The position numbers and the translations under genes are program-made. From assembly GCF_002836205.1 (NCBI RefSeq), contig NZ_PJBE01000011.1, positions 62,001 through 126,000 of the forward strand: a DNA stretch of 64,000 nucleotides. The letters run 5' to 3'. Numbering within the stretch: position 1 is the first letter of the stretch; every line of letters starts with the position of its first letter. The notes beneath the pieces were generated by a model, which was given only the letters and a program-made list of their open reading frames with translations, was not told the DNA's origin and ran no database searches. This stretch comes from Shewanella sp. Choline-02u-19. Lineage in GTDB: Bacteria; Pseudomonadota; Gammaproteobacteria; Enterobacterales; Shewanellaceae. This document shows, piece by piece, positions 18,114 through 27,445 of the stretch.

Positions 18114-18700
18114 TGACAATGCAATATGGTCCGATGGCAACAGCATATTTTGCCTATAAATCGATGATCTTCGCGCCCTCTGGGACAGAGGCGTTAACCG
18201 GCATGATCGCATATCTCGAAGCGAATCGTCCCGATAGCGCTTTGCTCACAGAAGCAAAGAAATTTGTCGATGACTCATCGGAATTGGAGTTTGACTTCAA
18301 CCGCATGTGTATCGGGCCATATAAGCTGTTGGTTGCTCCCTACGAGGGCGTTTATCGCAGCGGCAACCATGTCATGAATACAGACGAAACGGTCAGAGTT
18401 GCCGAGTTTTATCAAGAGATTGGCTTGGTCATTGACGATAAATTCAATGAACCTGCCGACTTTATCGGTAACGAACTGGAGTTTCTCTACTGTGTTCACG
18501 CGTTAGCGAGTGAGCAGAAAGCAGCCAATAATATCGACGCCTTCGAGGAACTCACAGCCATTGGCGACGAGTTTATCACTAAGCACCTTGGCACTTGGAT
18601 CACGCCCTTCTGTGAAGGGATAAAGAGCCATGCCCAGCAAGCTTTTTGGCGCGAGTTTGCGACTGAACTGCACCTTTTGATCACCCAACAAATGCAGTGA
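18113..18700 (+). CDS. TorD/DmsD-family molybdoenzyme maturation chaperone
   Basis: 195 residues, helical, no leader. Family signs: PYEGVYRSGN..MNTDETVRVAEFYQ, ADFIGNELEFLYCVHALA (the conserved E-x-EF region) and HLGTWITPFCEGI near the C-terminus. Such chaperones bind the Tat leader and hold the apo-catalytic subunit until cofactor insertion. Its place in the operon points to the 738-residue subunit as client; it may also serve the nearby TtrA-like protein, which has no chaperone of its own here (inference). Confidence 0.88.
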   Translation: MTMQYGPMATAYFAYKSMIFAPSGTEALTGMIAYLEANRPDSALLTEAKKFVDDSSELEFDFNRMCIGPYKLLVAPYEGVYRSGNHVMNTDETVRVAEFYQEIGLVIDDKFNEPADFIGNELEFLYCVHALASEQKAANNIDAFEELTAIGDEFITKHLGTWITPFCEGIKSHAQQAFWREFATELHLLITQQMQ

Positions 18701-18758
18701 TGAGTTGACTTTATACACGATAAGTTAACCCATTTTGTACCGAGTGAAACGGTAATGT

Positions 18759-18798
18759 CCGTCGATACCTGAATCTATACCCCTCAGATATTCGACGG
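18759..18798 (+). promoter_or_regulatory. Inverted repeat before the cytochrome b gene
   Basis: CCGTCGA (18759-18765) and TCGACGG (18792-18798) enclose 26 nt in the 141-bp gap between chaperone and cytochrome genes. It could be an mRNA processing hairpin or a weak internal promoter site. Confidence 0.3.
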
Positions 18799-18841
18799 GA
18801 AGTACCCAATAGGCGACCTAACATCGCTAAAGGAGTTACGA

Positions 18842-19807
18842 ATGAACAGAGCAATAAGATTGTTTAGTTTTATTGTCATGAGCCTGTTTGTCTCAACAGC
18901 AGCCATGGCTGCTGACGTTGCGACATTGCAGCCTCAGCAATGGCAAGAAATTCAAGTAGAAGCTATACCAGGTGACATCCCGGAAATACGCGGTATGCCG
19001 ACGCAACCTGAGTTATTGATGCCAGCATCAATACCTGAAGATGCTGACGAAACTATTCTGGGTTACTTAGCAGCCACAGAAAGTATCGCATTTTTGGTTT
19101 TTGCTAGCCTGTTTGGCGTCATCGCCTTGTTTATCATCTTCATCATGGTGAACGGCATTTCGCGTCTGGATAAAGGCTTCTCGGGTAAGATGATCAAACG
19201 CTGGTCAGGCTTAAGCATCAGTGTGCATTGGCTGGGAGCGATTGCCTGCATCCTGCTTATGCTAACGGGTTTAGTCTTAGCGGGGGGTCGACACTACTTT
19301 GAGCCAAGCATGAATGCCTCTAGCTGGGCATCGCTGGTCGGTCTTTCTAGCGGCCTGCATGAGCTAATGGCGTTTCCCTTCATCTTAGGTTACATCCTGA
19401 TGATATTGATGTGGGCACCAAAGCAAATTCCAGCCAGCTATGACCTTAAGTGGTTTGCCGTACTTGGTGGTTACCTCAATACCGGTAAGAAACATCATCC
19501 AGATGCAGGCTTTGCCAACGCTGGTGAAAAGCTTTGGTTCTGGGTGTTTGCACTCTTTGGTGGCTTGATGGTGATTTCGGGTCTGACAATGATGTTCCCT
19601 GAAACCTTTGCTGTTACTAAGAATACCGCTAATTTGATGCTAGCAATGCACATTGTTTCAACCATCATCATCAGCGCTTTCTCAGTGGTACACATCTTCA
19701 TGGCGACAGTGATGTCCGAAGGCGGCATGTCTAACATGACTTCTGGTTATTGTGACGAGAACTGGGCTAAGCAACATCACAACTTATGGTTCAAGAAGCT
19801 GAAATAA
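18842..19807 (+). CDS. Cytochrome b membrane subunit (formate dehydrogenase gamma-like)
   Basis: 321 residues with an AAAGGAGTTACGA ribosome-binding site. A signal peptide (ends at AAMA) is followed by about 50 periplasmic residues and roughly five membrane segments (starting near FLVFASLFGVIALF, HWLGAIACILLML, HELMAFPFILGYIL, LWFWVFALFGGLMV, LAMHIVSTIIISAF). Histidines in SVHW, SGLHELM, LAMHIVS and VVHIF are positioned to bind two b hemes, as in FdnI/FdoI-type subunits. It would link the molybdoenzyme to the quinone pool. The extra N-terminal export signal and periplasmic extension resemble FdhC proteins of this group. Confidence 0.88.
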   Translation: MNRAIRLFSFIVMSLFVSTAAMAADVATLQPQQWQEIQVEAIPGDIPEIRGMPTQPELLMPASIPEDADETILGYLAATESIAFLVFASLFGVIALFIIFIMVNGISRLDKGFSGKMIKRWSGLSISVHWLGAIACILLMLTGLVLAGGRHYFEPSMNASSWASLVGLSSGLHELMAFPFILGYILMILMWAPKQIPASYDLKWFAVLGGYLNTGKKHHPDAGFANAGEKLWFWVFALFGGLMVISGLTMMFPETFAVTKNTANLMLAMHIVSTIIISAFSVVHIFMATVMSEGGMSNMTSGYCDENWAKQHHNLWFKKLK

Positions 19808-19832
19808 TACCAGCTCACTAAAGGACTCACCC

Positions 19833-19862
19833 TGCTCATCAGCTAACAAAGGCTGATGAGCA
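19833..19862 (+). terminator. Intercistronic hairpin before the porin gene
   Basis: TGCTCATCAGC, an 8-nt loop, GCTGATGAGCA: an 11-bp perfect stem 25 bp after the cytochrome b stop, with only TTT following. It may partly terminate transcription or stabilise the upstream mRNA. Confidence 0.5.
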
Positions 19863-19955
19863 TTTCAAACCAACACTCATTCATTCGTGCTGCATTGCCA
19901 CTCTACTCGCTAGAGAAGGTGAATTTTTGCAGCCGAAATATAGGGAAATACACCG

Positions 19956-21014
19956 ATGAAAACACTTAAGTCACTGGTCGCGATTGCGGTTAGTTTATGC
20001 TGCGCTAACGTTTACGCTGCAGAAGATACCGCCTCGCTTGAAGCCCGTATCGCCCAACTAGAAAAAAATGCTGCACCTTCACAATTTGAAAATAGCCAAG
20101 TCAGCCTTTATGGCTCAATTCGTCCGACATTAAGTTACTTAGATGACGGCCAAGATAAAACCTGGGATGTACGTGATGCACTGTCTCGTATCGGTATTAA
20201 AGCCAGCACTGAGTTTGCTGATGGCTGGACTGCGATAGCTCAAGGCGAATGGAGCGTTGATATCGCCAACTCAGGTAATTTTGGTAAAGCACGCCAAGCT
20301 TATGCTGCTATTGCTTCACCTTATGGCCAAGTCGGTATCGGTAAGCAACGTCCTGCGCAATACACCCTCGTTGCTGAGTATGTGGATATCTTTAACCACG
20401 GTAACAGCCCTTACGCGTATGACCATGAAAGCCCATTCTTTGTCGATAACTTTGTCACTTACCAACTCGTCACTGGCGACTTCACTTGGATGGCAGGTGC
20501 ACAGTTTGATGGTGATAGCGGTGAAGATGCAACCGACATGATCAACGTGGGTGTGGGTTACGATCTTAATCAACTGCACATAGGTTTAGGTTATGTCGCC
20601 CAAAATACTGCCGATACTAGTGGCGTAGAGGGTGATGACAAAACAGTCGGTGGCGTAGTTGCTTATACTTTCAGTAACGACATGTATATGGCTGTTAGTT
20701 ACCAAGATAAGCAGTATAACTATAATGCTGGCAGCATGAATAAAGATCGCAGTGGCAGTACTTTAGACACCGCATTTGCCTATCCTATTAGTGATGACTA
20801 CAAAGTTAAGCTCGGCTACTTCCAATTTAAAGACGGTATTAATGACACCACCTCAGCCGACTATGACGGCTTTAATACCACCTTGGAATGGAACCCTCTC
20901 GCTAACGTGCGTGTTCACTTAGAATACCTTGATAAAAGCTACGACAACCGTGAAGACGACCAAGCCGTGACTATCGGCTTTAGATACGACTTCAACCTAA
21001 CTTGGCAAGGCTAG
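19956..21014 (+). CDS. Gram-negative general porin
   Basis: 352 residues; signal peptide ending VYA, then a short coiled coil (SLEARIAQLEK) and a beta-barrel starting at QVSLYGSIRPTLSYLDDG and including GKQRPAQYTLVAEY (likely loop-3 region). It belongs to the OmpC/Omp32-like porin group. The C-terminus is RYDFNLTWQG, not the usual terminal Phe. Placed last in the molybdoenzyme operon region, it may admit an anionic electron acceptor (inference). Confidence 0.85.
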   Translation: MKTLKSLVAIAVSLCCANVYAAEDTASLEARIAQLEKNAAPSQFENSQVSLYGSIRPTLSYLDDGQDKTWDVRDALSRIGIKASTEFADGWTAIAQGEWSVDIANSGNFGKARQAYAAIASPYGQVGIGKQRPAQYTLVAEYVDIFNHGNSPYAYDHESPFFVDNFVTYQLVTGDFTWMAGAQFDGDSGEDATDMINVGVGYDLNQLHIGLGYVAQNTADTSGVEGDDKTVGGVVAYTFSNDMYMAVSYQDKQYNYNAGSMNKDRSGSTLDTAFAYPISDDYKVKLGYFQFKDGINDTTSADYDGFNTTLEWNPLANVRVHLEYLDKSYDNREDDQAVTIGFRYDFNLTWQG

Positions 21015-21048
21015 TTTAGTTTAGTCGCACGTCTGTAAGATCCCACCT

Positions 21049-21076
21049 AAAGAGGCCGTTCCCCGGCCTCTTTTTA
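21049..21076 (+). terminator. Rho-independent terminator after the porin gene
   Basis: AAAGAGGCCG and CGGCCTCTTTTT form a GC-rich stem with a short loop, ending in T5. Confidence 0.9.
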
Positions 21077-21103
21077 TTCGCGTCATATCGTGGAGATAAA
21101 CAA

Positions 21104-23005
21104 TTGCTAGGATTTAGAAAATCGCTCATCGCGTCAATGGTGACTTTAGTCACACTTTGTCTTGTGATCTCAAACTGGTTGTCTTACATCGAGCTCAAAC
21201 AAAGCACCATTGCCAGTACCAATGAAAAACTAACTAACGTGGTTAAATATGAGTCAGCTAATATTGAAAGCTGGTTTAAAGAAAAAGCCGATGCCATAGA
21301 CGCCTTAGCCAAGCACTATCACAGCGGCAGTTATCGCGATAACTATGTTAATGCGGCAAGATTATCGACCGATGTAGGCGGGGTTGCACGGATCTACTTT
21401 GGTTTTGACGATGGCAGCGCCTATTCAACCGAGACCAGTAGCAAGTGGCTCAACGGCAAAGCAATAGCTGAAAAATATGACCCCCGCACTCGCCCTTGGT
21501 ATCAACAAGGCAAGTCTTCTAATAATCTTGATATCACCGATATTTATGTCGATGACGGCACCGGACATGATGTAATTTCTATTCTAAAAAATCTCGGGGA
21601 TGGCGTGGTACTTGGAGACATAGAACTCACTTACCTTAGTGATACCGTCAAAGCCGTTAACTATCCGGGCGCAGTCACCCTAATTACCGACCAAACAGGC
21701 AAAGTACTGGCATCAGAATCTCAGACTCTGACCACAGGAACCCGCTTTTCTGACTTTGGCTTAGCGCAAGTACAGCAGACATTATTGTCGAATGATGAAA
21801 CCATGCAGGAATACACTCTAGATGGCATAGATAAGCTCGCGGTTTCAAAAGCCATTAATTTAGTCAATGGTAAGAAGTGGTATTTGTTTGTTGCTCTTGA
21901 TAAATCAGTAGCCTATGCCGCTGTCGACAGTGCACTTTATCGCGCCATGTTGTCTTCCGCTATAATGCTAGCGCTGGCGATCAGTGTGTTACTCGGCGTG
22001 TTATTTGTACTCTATAAGCCCATTCTGTCCCTCAAAGAGATGGTCATCGAACTGTCTATGGGTAATGGTGACTTGACTCGACGTCTAGACGTTAAAAATG
22101 AGGATGATTTAGGCCAGATCTCAAAAGGTATTAACCTGTTCATCGAAAGCCTGCAATCGATGATGTTAGAGGTACTGCAATCATCAACCCATATCGCCAG
22201 CAGTGTTGAACGCTTAAAATCAGAAACTGACGCCAATCGCTCGATTTTAAGCGCACACACCACTGAGACCGAACAGATCGTCGCCGCCGTTGAAGAGATG
22301 AGCGCCACTGCCAACGATGTCGCGAGAAACGGCGCCGAAACAGCCTCTTTCACTCAAGTCACCAAGAATCAAACCATGGAATCAAAGGCCATTGTCGCCA
22401 AGGCAACCAGCACCGTGGCTCAGCTCGTGCAAGAAGTCGAAAATACCTCAACCAATATTGAACAAATCAATAAAGACACCATAAACATCACTCAGGTACT
22501 AAAGGTGATAGGTGAAATTGCCGACCAAACCAATCTATTAGCACTTAATGCCGCCATAGAAGCGGCTCGAGCGGGCGAACAAGGACGCGGTTTTGCGGTT
22601 GTTGCCGATGAAGTCAGAGCACTCGCCGCCAGAACCCAAACAAGCACAGCTGAAATTGAAGTAACCCTCAATAAACTCAGAGAAGCGTCTAATGCGGCAA
22701 TGTCCTCCATGGATGCCACCAAGAATACCTGTATAAAAACAGCTGAAACCACCGAAATCGTCGCCAGCGATCTAGATGCCATTGGTGACTCAGTCAATCA
22801 AATTAATGATCTTAATACTCAGATAGCCACCGCCGCAGAAGAGCAAAGTTCGGTATCGAGTGAAGTTACTCGTAACATGTCTGCCATTTGCGAGATGGCA
22901 AGTGAACTGGCCATGAACGGCGAAACCACCAGTAATGAAACCGTCAACCTCGCCACAGCCAACCATCAACTCGAACTAATAGTGAGTCAATTCAAACTTA
23001 AATAA
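21104..23005 (+). CDS. Methyl-accepting chemotaxis protein with a cache sensor
   Basis: 633 residues. The start is TTG at 21104 with GGAG 8 nt upstream. TM1 is about 7-27; a double-cache-like periplasmic domain spans about 33-275 (RPWYQQGK, ITDIYVDDGTG are typical dCache_1 elements); TM2 is about 279-304; HAMP follows; then the signalling domain with hairpin tip EIADQTNLLALNAAIEAARAG. No C-terminal CheR pentapeptide. It directly follows the molybdoenzyme/porin operon, so its ligand may be linked to that respiratory substrate (inference). Confidence 0.93.
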   Translation: MLGFRKSLIASMVTLVTLCLVISNWLSYIELKQSTIASTNEKLTNVVKYESANIESWFKEKADAIDALAKHYHSGSYRDNYVNAARLSTDVGGVARIYFGFDDGSAYSTETSSKWLNGKAIAEKYDPRTRPWYQQGKSSNNLDITDIYVDDGTGHDVISILKNLGDGVVLGDIELTYLSDTVKAVNYPGAVTLITDQTGKVLASESQTLTTGTRFSDFGLAQVQQTLLSNDETMQEYTLDGIDKLAVSKAINLVNGKKWYLFVALDKSVAYAAVDSALYRAMLSSAIMLALAISVLLGVLFVLYKPILSLKEMVIELSMGNGDLTRRLDVKNEDDLGQISKGINLFIESLQSMMLEVLQSSTHIASSVERLKSETDANRSILSAHTTETEQIVAAVEEMSATANDVARNGAETASFTQVTKNQTMESKAIVAKATSTVAQLVQEVENTSTNIEQINKDTINITQVLKVIGEIADQTNLLALNAAIEAARAGEQGRGFAVVADEVRALAARTQTSTAEIEVTLNKLREASNAAMSSMDATKNTCIKTAETTEIVASDLDAIGDSVNQINDLNTQIATAAEEQSSVSSEVTRNMSAICEMASELAMNGETTSNETVNLATANHQLELIVSQFKLK

Positions 23006-23017
23006 TGACCAAACAAT

Positions 23018-23039
23018 GCCGCTGGATACAGCGGCTTTT
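23018..23039 (+). terminator. Rho-independent terminator after the chemoreceptor gene
   Basis: GCCGCT-GGATAC-AGCGGCTTTT, 13 bp after the stop. The rest of the gap up to 23337 is AT-rich and shows no gene. Confidence 0.8.
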
Positions 23040-23337
23040 CTAGTCTAAAAGCTGAAAAATTGAAGCCTCTTTGGATTAAAACCACCTCAGTATTGCTACC
23101 TAGCAAATTAAGACTCTTGTTTAATCGGTTCTACACGCTGCCACAACTGTCGTTTAGTCACGACTTCCCACGCTCATTATTCAACGCTATCTCACCACAC
23201 AATTCGGCAACAAAAAACCAACAAGCACCACACATGTAACCTATTGTTATTAATCAGGTAATCAGCTACTATTTTAGATATTATCAAGTATTCCCTCTTA
23301 TAAATTAGCCAACTACTTCATTTAACAGGACGTTAAA

Positions 23338-26300
23338 ATGGACTCATTTCCGAAATCTCAAATTGTCGAATTCAATCGCACCAATATCATAAGTATCGAG
23401 CAAGCATTAACAGAGTATCAGTCGCTGTTAGAAGGCCATCAGGCCTTTAAAGACAGTCAGTTTGATATCACTTTTATGGATATCAGCTCAGGTCAAAGGC
23501 TTCACCTTCAACTGACAGACACCGCCAATGCCACATTAGCGTTACAAGCCCTCAATCTCACGCCAGACGCCGGCTATGACTCAGATGATGTGGTGAGTGA
23601 ACAGAGCAGTCTCTATATCTCAGAGGTCCTACTGTTCGCCATCGCACTAGAACACGACGCACTTAAGTCACAGCTTCGCCGAACCGCTCAAGCTATGGTT
23701 GATTATGCACGCTATGAGAACGATACCAGCGAAATGTGGGTCGATGACATGCGCGTATTCGGCGCCGAAGCTCTGTATATGATGGCCATAAAAGATGCTG
23801 ATGACGCTGTGTATCTGGCACAGTTTTTTATCCCCTATTGGGACGATGAACACGCCAATGGCTATGAGGATATGTTGCTCAGCCTGATCAAGCGTCACGG
23901 CTGGTGCGATGCCATGATGAAGGCATTTGTTTGGTGTGATAACGCCGCCTTCCGTTTTGCCTTTTACGGTTGTAACTGGGAAGAACCATCTCCCGAGTAT
24001 CAGCCACTAGGTGTATATCTCCAGCAAAACCCGCAGCACTACCAGCGCTTTATCGAGTTGATCAAACAGCGTTTTACAGCTCAGCCTATGCTTGCTTACA
24101 GCGAAAGTGATGATCTGAACAGCCAAAGTCCAGTATTGGCGATTTATAAGAGTTTGTTCCCCGAATTCTGCGGCTGGGAGCAGGAAGAAGAAATAGAGCT
24201 GCAACTCGGGCGTCACTTTATCCATGGCACTCTCGAAAATGAGGCGATGGACTTACAACGACAACTAAAAAATGAGCTTGATGAGCCACTCATGAGCTAT
24301 GCCCAGAGTGTCTTTAAAAAACGGGAGGATGAGCGCTTAGACGAAGCACGTCAGGAAGCGCTGGAAGCCGAGCAGGGTGGCATTCGTATGCTGACCGATT
24401 TTATCGCGACACTGGACAATAATGAAGCCCTACTGAAATATGTGATCGTTAACGAAAATCCAAGTGTGCTCGATACCCTTAAGCCCTTCGATATTTGGGC
24501 GCATTGTAAAGCCCATGCCCCAACGCTGTACTTTGCGATGGATAATGCCTGCTGGGATACAGACGGCCTTGATAACCTGCGGGAGAACATACATCGGGTG
24601 TTTGCTTACCCCGCCAATGACCTGCTCGCAGAGGAAGACAGCTTTGTCGACGTCGAGTTCGAACATGGCACTCTCTCTAAAGCCTTCGTCGTCGCCGGTG
24701 AAAACAGTATCAGCCATGTCCAATCAGCGCACATCATGCTGAGACTCCTCGATATTTTTTATCGTTTATTAGCTCAACAAACCTTATCTGCCGAACTGTG
24801 TGAAATGCTCACTGGTGAAGGAGACTATCAGGCTATTATGACCACCGAGGCTTACTATGCCCGCTTTGACCCCGCTCCCAGCACCCCGAAAGGCGAGCTC
24901 AGCAAGCATGATAAACGTAAACTCGAACAGCTCATTGGTTGCTTTTCCGATCTCGATGATCCCATCACGCGTACCATGCTGGAGGAGGCTGATAATCTAT
25001 TTCGTCAGCGTATTTGCTGTGATACGAGCCAATGGGATGAAGATGATCTGGGCACTGATGCACTCAAAGCTTACCTGCTGTTGAAAGATACTAATAACCA
25101 GATTAATGACACCTACACCGCCGAGTTACAAGCAGGCTTAAGTGAGGTATTCGAGCGAGCCTTAGCATTGCTACTCGAGCGAGCGCATATCCAAGGTCAA
25201 GGTCATTCCAAAGAAAATGGTTTTAACAACACTGAGCTTGAGCAGGTCAAAAACTTTTTCACTGAAGATGATGCCGAACTTAGCCAGCAAGCGATCATCG
25301 CATTATTTGACAAGCATCTGCACAGAGACGAAGTCTGTCGCCAGTCCGATCTTTACTTCCCAAAAATCAGCGAAAAGCAGATTGGCTATCACTTCTTTAG
25401 CGACCACGACGATGACTATCAACGGGTGGCTCTTATCTGTTTCTGGCTTAAACAGGTTGCAATACCTGAGGCTAAAATCGCCGAGCGGCTATGGCAGTTA
25501 CTGATCACCATGGCGCCGACAAAAATGATCCGCCATATCAGTCGCCTCTATAGTCATCACAATTACAAGTTAGAGTTTGGCAATCAGCTCGATGAGATAA
25601 ACTTCTACGAGATGCTTAATCGTCATGGTATAGCCCAAGACTATACTCTGGCGTTTGAGGTTGAACAGTCCATTGACAGCCAATTTCGCAAAAAAGAGTA
25701 CCTTGCCTTAGTCGAGCTTATGGGGTCAAACATACCGTCCAGTCATGAACAGAGCAGCATGATTGGCGCGACTCATAAACGCCAAGCACAAGCCTTACTG
25801 CGGGGATTAGACTATACCTATCAGACGCATAAGCTGGAGTTTCATCAGGATGTTGCGCTGCGCTTTCCACAGCTTCCGTTCGCATTAGACTATGATTTTA
25901 GACAATGCTTGCATCAATTTATAGCGTTGAATAATCAGTCATGGGAGACAGTCATAGCGCACCAATTTAGCTCATCGACACTCTTCTTCGGCTTTATGTC
26001 CGATCCGGACGATCTCCCTAAAAAGTTGAGACTCCCGCTGCGGATGCACCCCGAAGCTGATATAAGCCAGACTCGTCATCGCGACGGGATGAGTTGGATC
26101 GGCGTCACGATAGCCCAACGTGTCGGCGATGAATTGCTGCTATTGGTTGGTGATAAAGACATTGCCGGGCGTGAACAGCTCCACGTCCGTGGGGAGGTGC
26201 TTGTCTTAGATAGCAATGTTGATGCAAGTGTGGTGATCGATGCCGTGCATAAGCTGCCAAGCCAAACGGGGCGTCAACATCTCATCGAAGAAACACTATG

Positions 26301-26898
26301 GTCCTACCTTCAGGGAGACACCCGCTATGAGGTTATGGCCCCGCTGTTTAATGCTTATATGCTTGAGGCTACTATCGTCGATTTGGATGAGTATCGAACT
26401 TACAGCCTAGGTCAGTTCCTGTGGCGCATCGATACTCAGCGCAGTGAACGACTGCTGTTACTGCTGGCTAACCACAGCTATCGTGCTTACAAGGTGATCA
26501 TGGAGCTCTTGGTCGAAGGCGATATGGATAAGCGGGTGCAAGACGGTAATATTGACCTCGAAACCCGATTAAATTTGGCTCACGATGACTATGAAGAACA
26601 CGCCTATAACAAGCTGATGGACTGGCTAATGAGCCATGATGTTAAGCGTGAACTAATTGTGCTGTTTGCCATTAAAAACTATCGCAACTGTATGGGAGAG
26701 CACCTCGCCGCGCTGGCCCGTAAAGGAGAGCTCAAGTCGATACTGCCCTACCTCCATGTGAATAATCGCGCTGCCTTAGTCGATATTCTCGCTAAGCAAG
26801 CGGATGCAGCTACATTGCTGGAGATATTTAAGAGCGATAAATCACGTCAGGTAAGGGATCGTATAGAATCAGCCACCCGTTCAATGACCAACGCCTGA
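23338..26898 (+). CDS. Large cytoplasmic protein of unknown function (1186 residues)
   Basis: No signal peptide or membrane segment. The protein is acidic and mostly helical in appearance. A conspicuous coiled-coil-like, Glu/Arg-rich stretch lies near residues 320-345 (KKREDERLDEARQEALEAEQ). The last 200 residues resemble alpha-solenoid (HEAT/ARM-like) repeats: LLLLLANHSYRAYKVIMELL, LIVLFAIKNYRN, LKSILPYLHVNNRAALVDIL, ATLLEIFKSDKSRQVRDRI. No catalytic motif (Walker, kinase, nuclease, protease) was found. Repeats of this kind usually mediate protein contacts. I do not recognise the family. The frame is long and undisturbed with codon use like its neighbours, so it is a real gene. Confidence 0.85.
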   Translation: MDSFPKSQIVEFNRTNIISIEQALTEYQSLLEGHQAFKDSQFDITFMDISSGQRLHLQLTDTANATLALQALNLTPDAGYDSDDVVSEQSSLYISEVLLFAIALEHDALKSQLRRTAQAMVDYARYENDTSEMWVDDMRVFGAEALYMMAIKDADDAVYLAQFFIPYWDDEHANGYEDMLLSLIKRHGWCDAMMKAFVWCDNAAFRFAFYGCNWEEPSPEYQPLGVYLQQNPQHYQRFIELIKQRFTAQPMLAYSESDDLNSQSPVLAIYKSLFPEFCGWEQEEEIELQLGRHFIHGTLENEAMDLQRQLKNELDEPLMSYAQSVFKKREDERLDEARQEALEAEQGGIRMLTDFIATLDNNEALLKYVIVNENPSVLDTLKPFDIWAHCKAHAPTLYFAMDNACWDTDGLDNLRENIHRVFAYPANDLLAEEDSFVDVEFEHGTLSKAFVVAGENSISHVQSAHIMLRLLDIFYRLLAQQTLSAELCEMLTGEGDYQAIMTTEAYYARFDPAPSTPKGELSKHDKRKLEQLIGCFSDLDDPITRTMLEEADNLFRQRICCDTSQWDEDDLGTDALKAYLLLKDTNNQINDTYTAELQAGLSEVFERALALLLERAHIQGQGHSKENGFNNTELEQVKNFFTEDDAELSQQAIIALFDKHLHRDEVCRQSDLYFPKISEKQIGYHFFSDHDDDYQRVALICFWLKQVAIPEAKIAERLWQLLITMAPTKMIRHISRLYSHHNYKLEFGNQLDEINFYEMLNRHGIAQDYTLAFEVEQSIDSQFRKKEYLALVELMGSNIPSSHEQSSMIGATHKRQAQALLRGLDYTYQTHKLEFHQDVALRFPQLPFALDYDFRQCLHQFIALNNQSWETVIAHQFSSSTLFFGFMSDPDDLPKKLRLPLRMHPEADISQTRHRDGMSWIGVTIAQRVGDELLLLVGDKDIAGREQLHVRGEVLVLDSNVDASVVIDAVHKLPSQTGRQHLIEETLWSYLQGDTRYEVMAPLFNAYMLEATIVDLDEYRTYSLGQFLWRIDTQRSERLLLLLANHSYRAYKVIMELLVEGDMDKRVQDGNIDLETRLNLAHDDYEEHAYNKLMDWLMSHDVKRELIVLFAIKNYRNCMGEHLAALARKGELKSILPYLHVNNRAALVDILAKQADAATLLEIFKSDKSRQVRDRIESATRSMTNA

Positions 26899-26910
26899 TA
26901 GGGGTATTAA

Positions 26911-26990
26911 TGAGTGGTAGCAGTAAGATCACGCAACACTGTGCTTATGGATACTATTGAGCATAAGTATCTGCTTCTACTCGTCACTCA
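26911..26990. other. Imperfect inverted repeat after the orphan gene
   Basis: GAGTGGTAGCAG and CTGCTTCTACTC pair at 10 of 12 positions, with an inner pair GCTTATG/CATAAG. A long imperfect hairpin at the transcript end; no T-run. Confidence 0.3.
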
Positions 26991-27021
26991 CCACTTCATT
27001 GGTTCTGTTTATGGATCAACT

Positions 27022-27366
27022 TTAATCAAACCAAGCGGCTGATTTTTCTGCCGCTTGGGTTTTGACCTTGTCATCGACATACATCGACACCATGGCCAAA
27101 GCCGCAGCAAGTGCGCCTAAATCATCTGAAAAACCAACAACGGGCGTTAAATCAGGTATCGCATCAAAGGGGGCGATAAAGTAAGCCAGTGCACCAAAAA
27201 TAATGGTTTTAGCCCATTTAGGAGTATCGGGACGCTGCGCAGCATAATAAAGGCATAACGCCTTATCGATCACCTCTCTACCCGCTTTTTGAGCAAACTT
27301 TTTTACTTTTTGCCAAAAGCTTTCGTCACTATAATCAGTGGTGATGTCATCTGGATTGTCAGCCAT
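27022..27366 (-). CDS. YkvA-family (DUF1232) small membrane protein
   Basis: 114 residues. The DUF1232 signature is visible: AKTIIFGALAYFIAPFDAIPDLTPVVGFSDDLGAL near residues 53-87, giving a hydrophobic hairpin with the conserved P-x-D-x-IPD-x-P-x-GF-x-DD pattern. Function in bacteria is undefined. It lies downstream of ygiQ on the same strand but is separated by a hairpin terminator, so it is probably expressed on its own. Confidence 0.88.
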   Translation of the reverse strand: MADNPDDITTDYSDESFWQKVKKFAQKAGREVIDKALCLYYAAQRPDTPKWAKTIIFGALAYFIAPFDAIPDLTPVVGFSDDLGALAAALAMVSMYVDDKVKTQAAEKSAAWFD

Positions 27367-27381
27367 TGTTCACTCCAATAG

Positions 27382-27411
27382 AAAGGGAATATCCAATGAT
27401 ATTCCCTTTTT
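27382..27411. terminator. Hairpin terminator between ygiQ and the YkvA gene
   Basis: AAAGGGAATATC-CAAT-GATATTCCCTTTTT: a 12-bp perfect stem. By position it terminates ygiQ (minus), although the better T-run is on the plus strand. Confidence 0.75.
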
Positions 27412-27445
27412 ATTATTTAGCTAGCACAGTGAAAGCGCGCAATTA

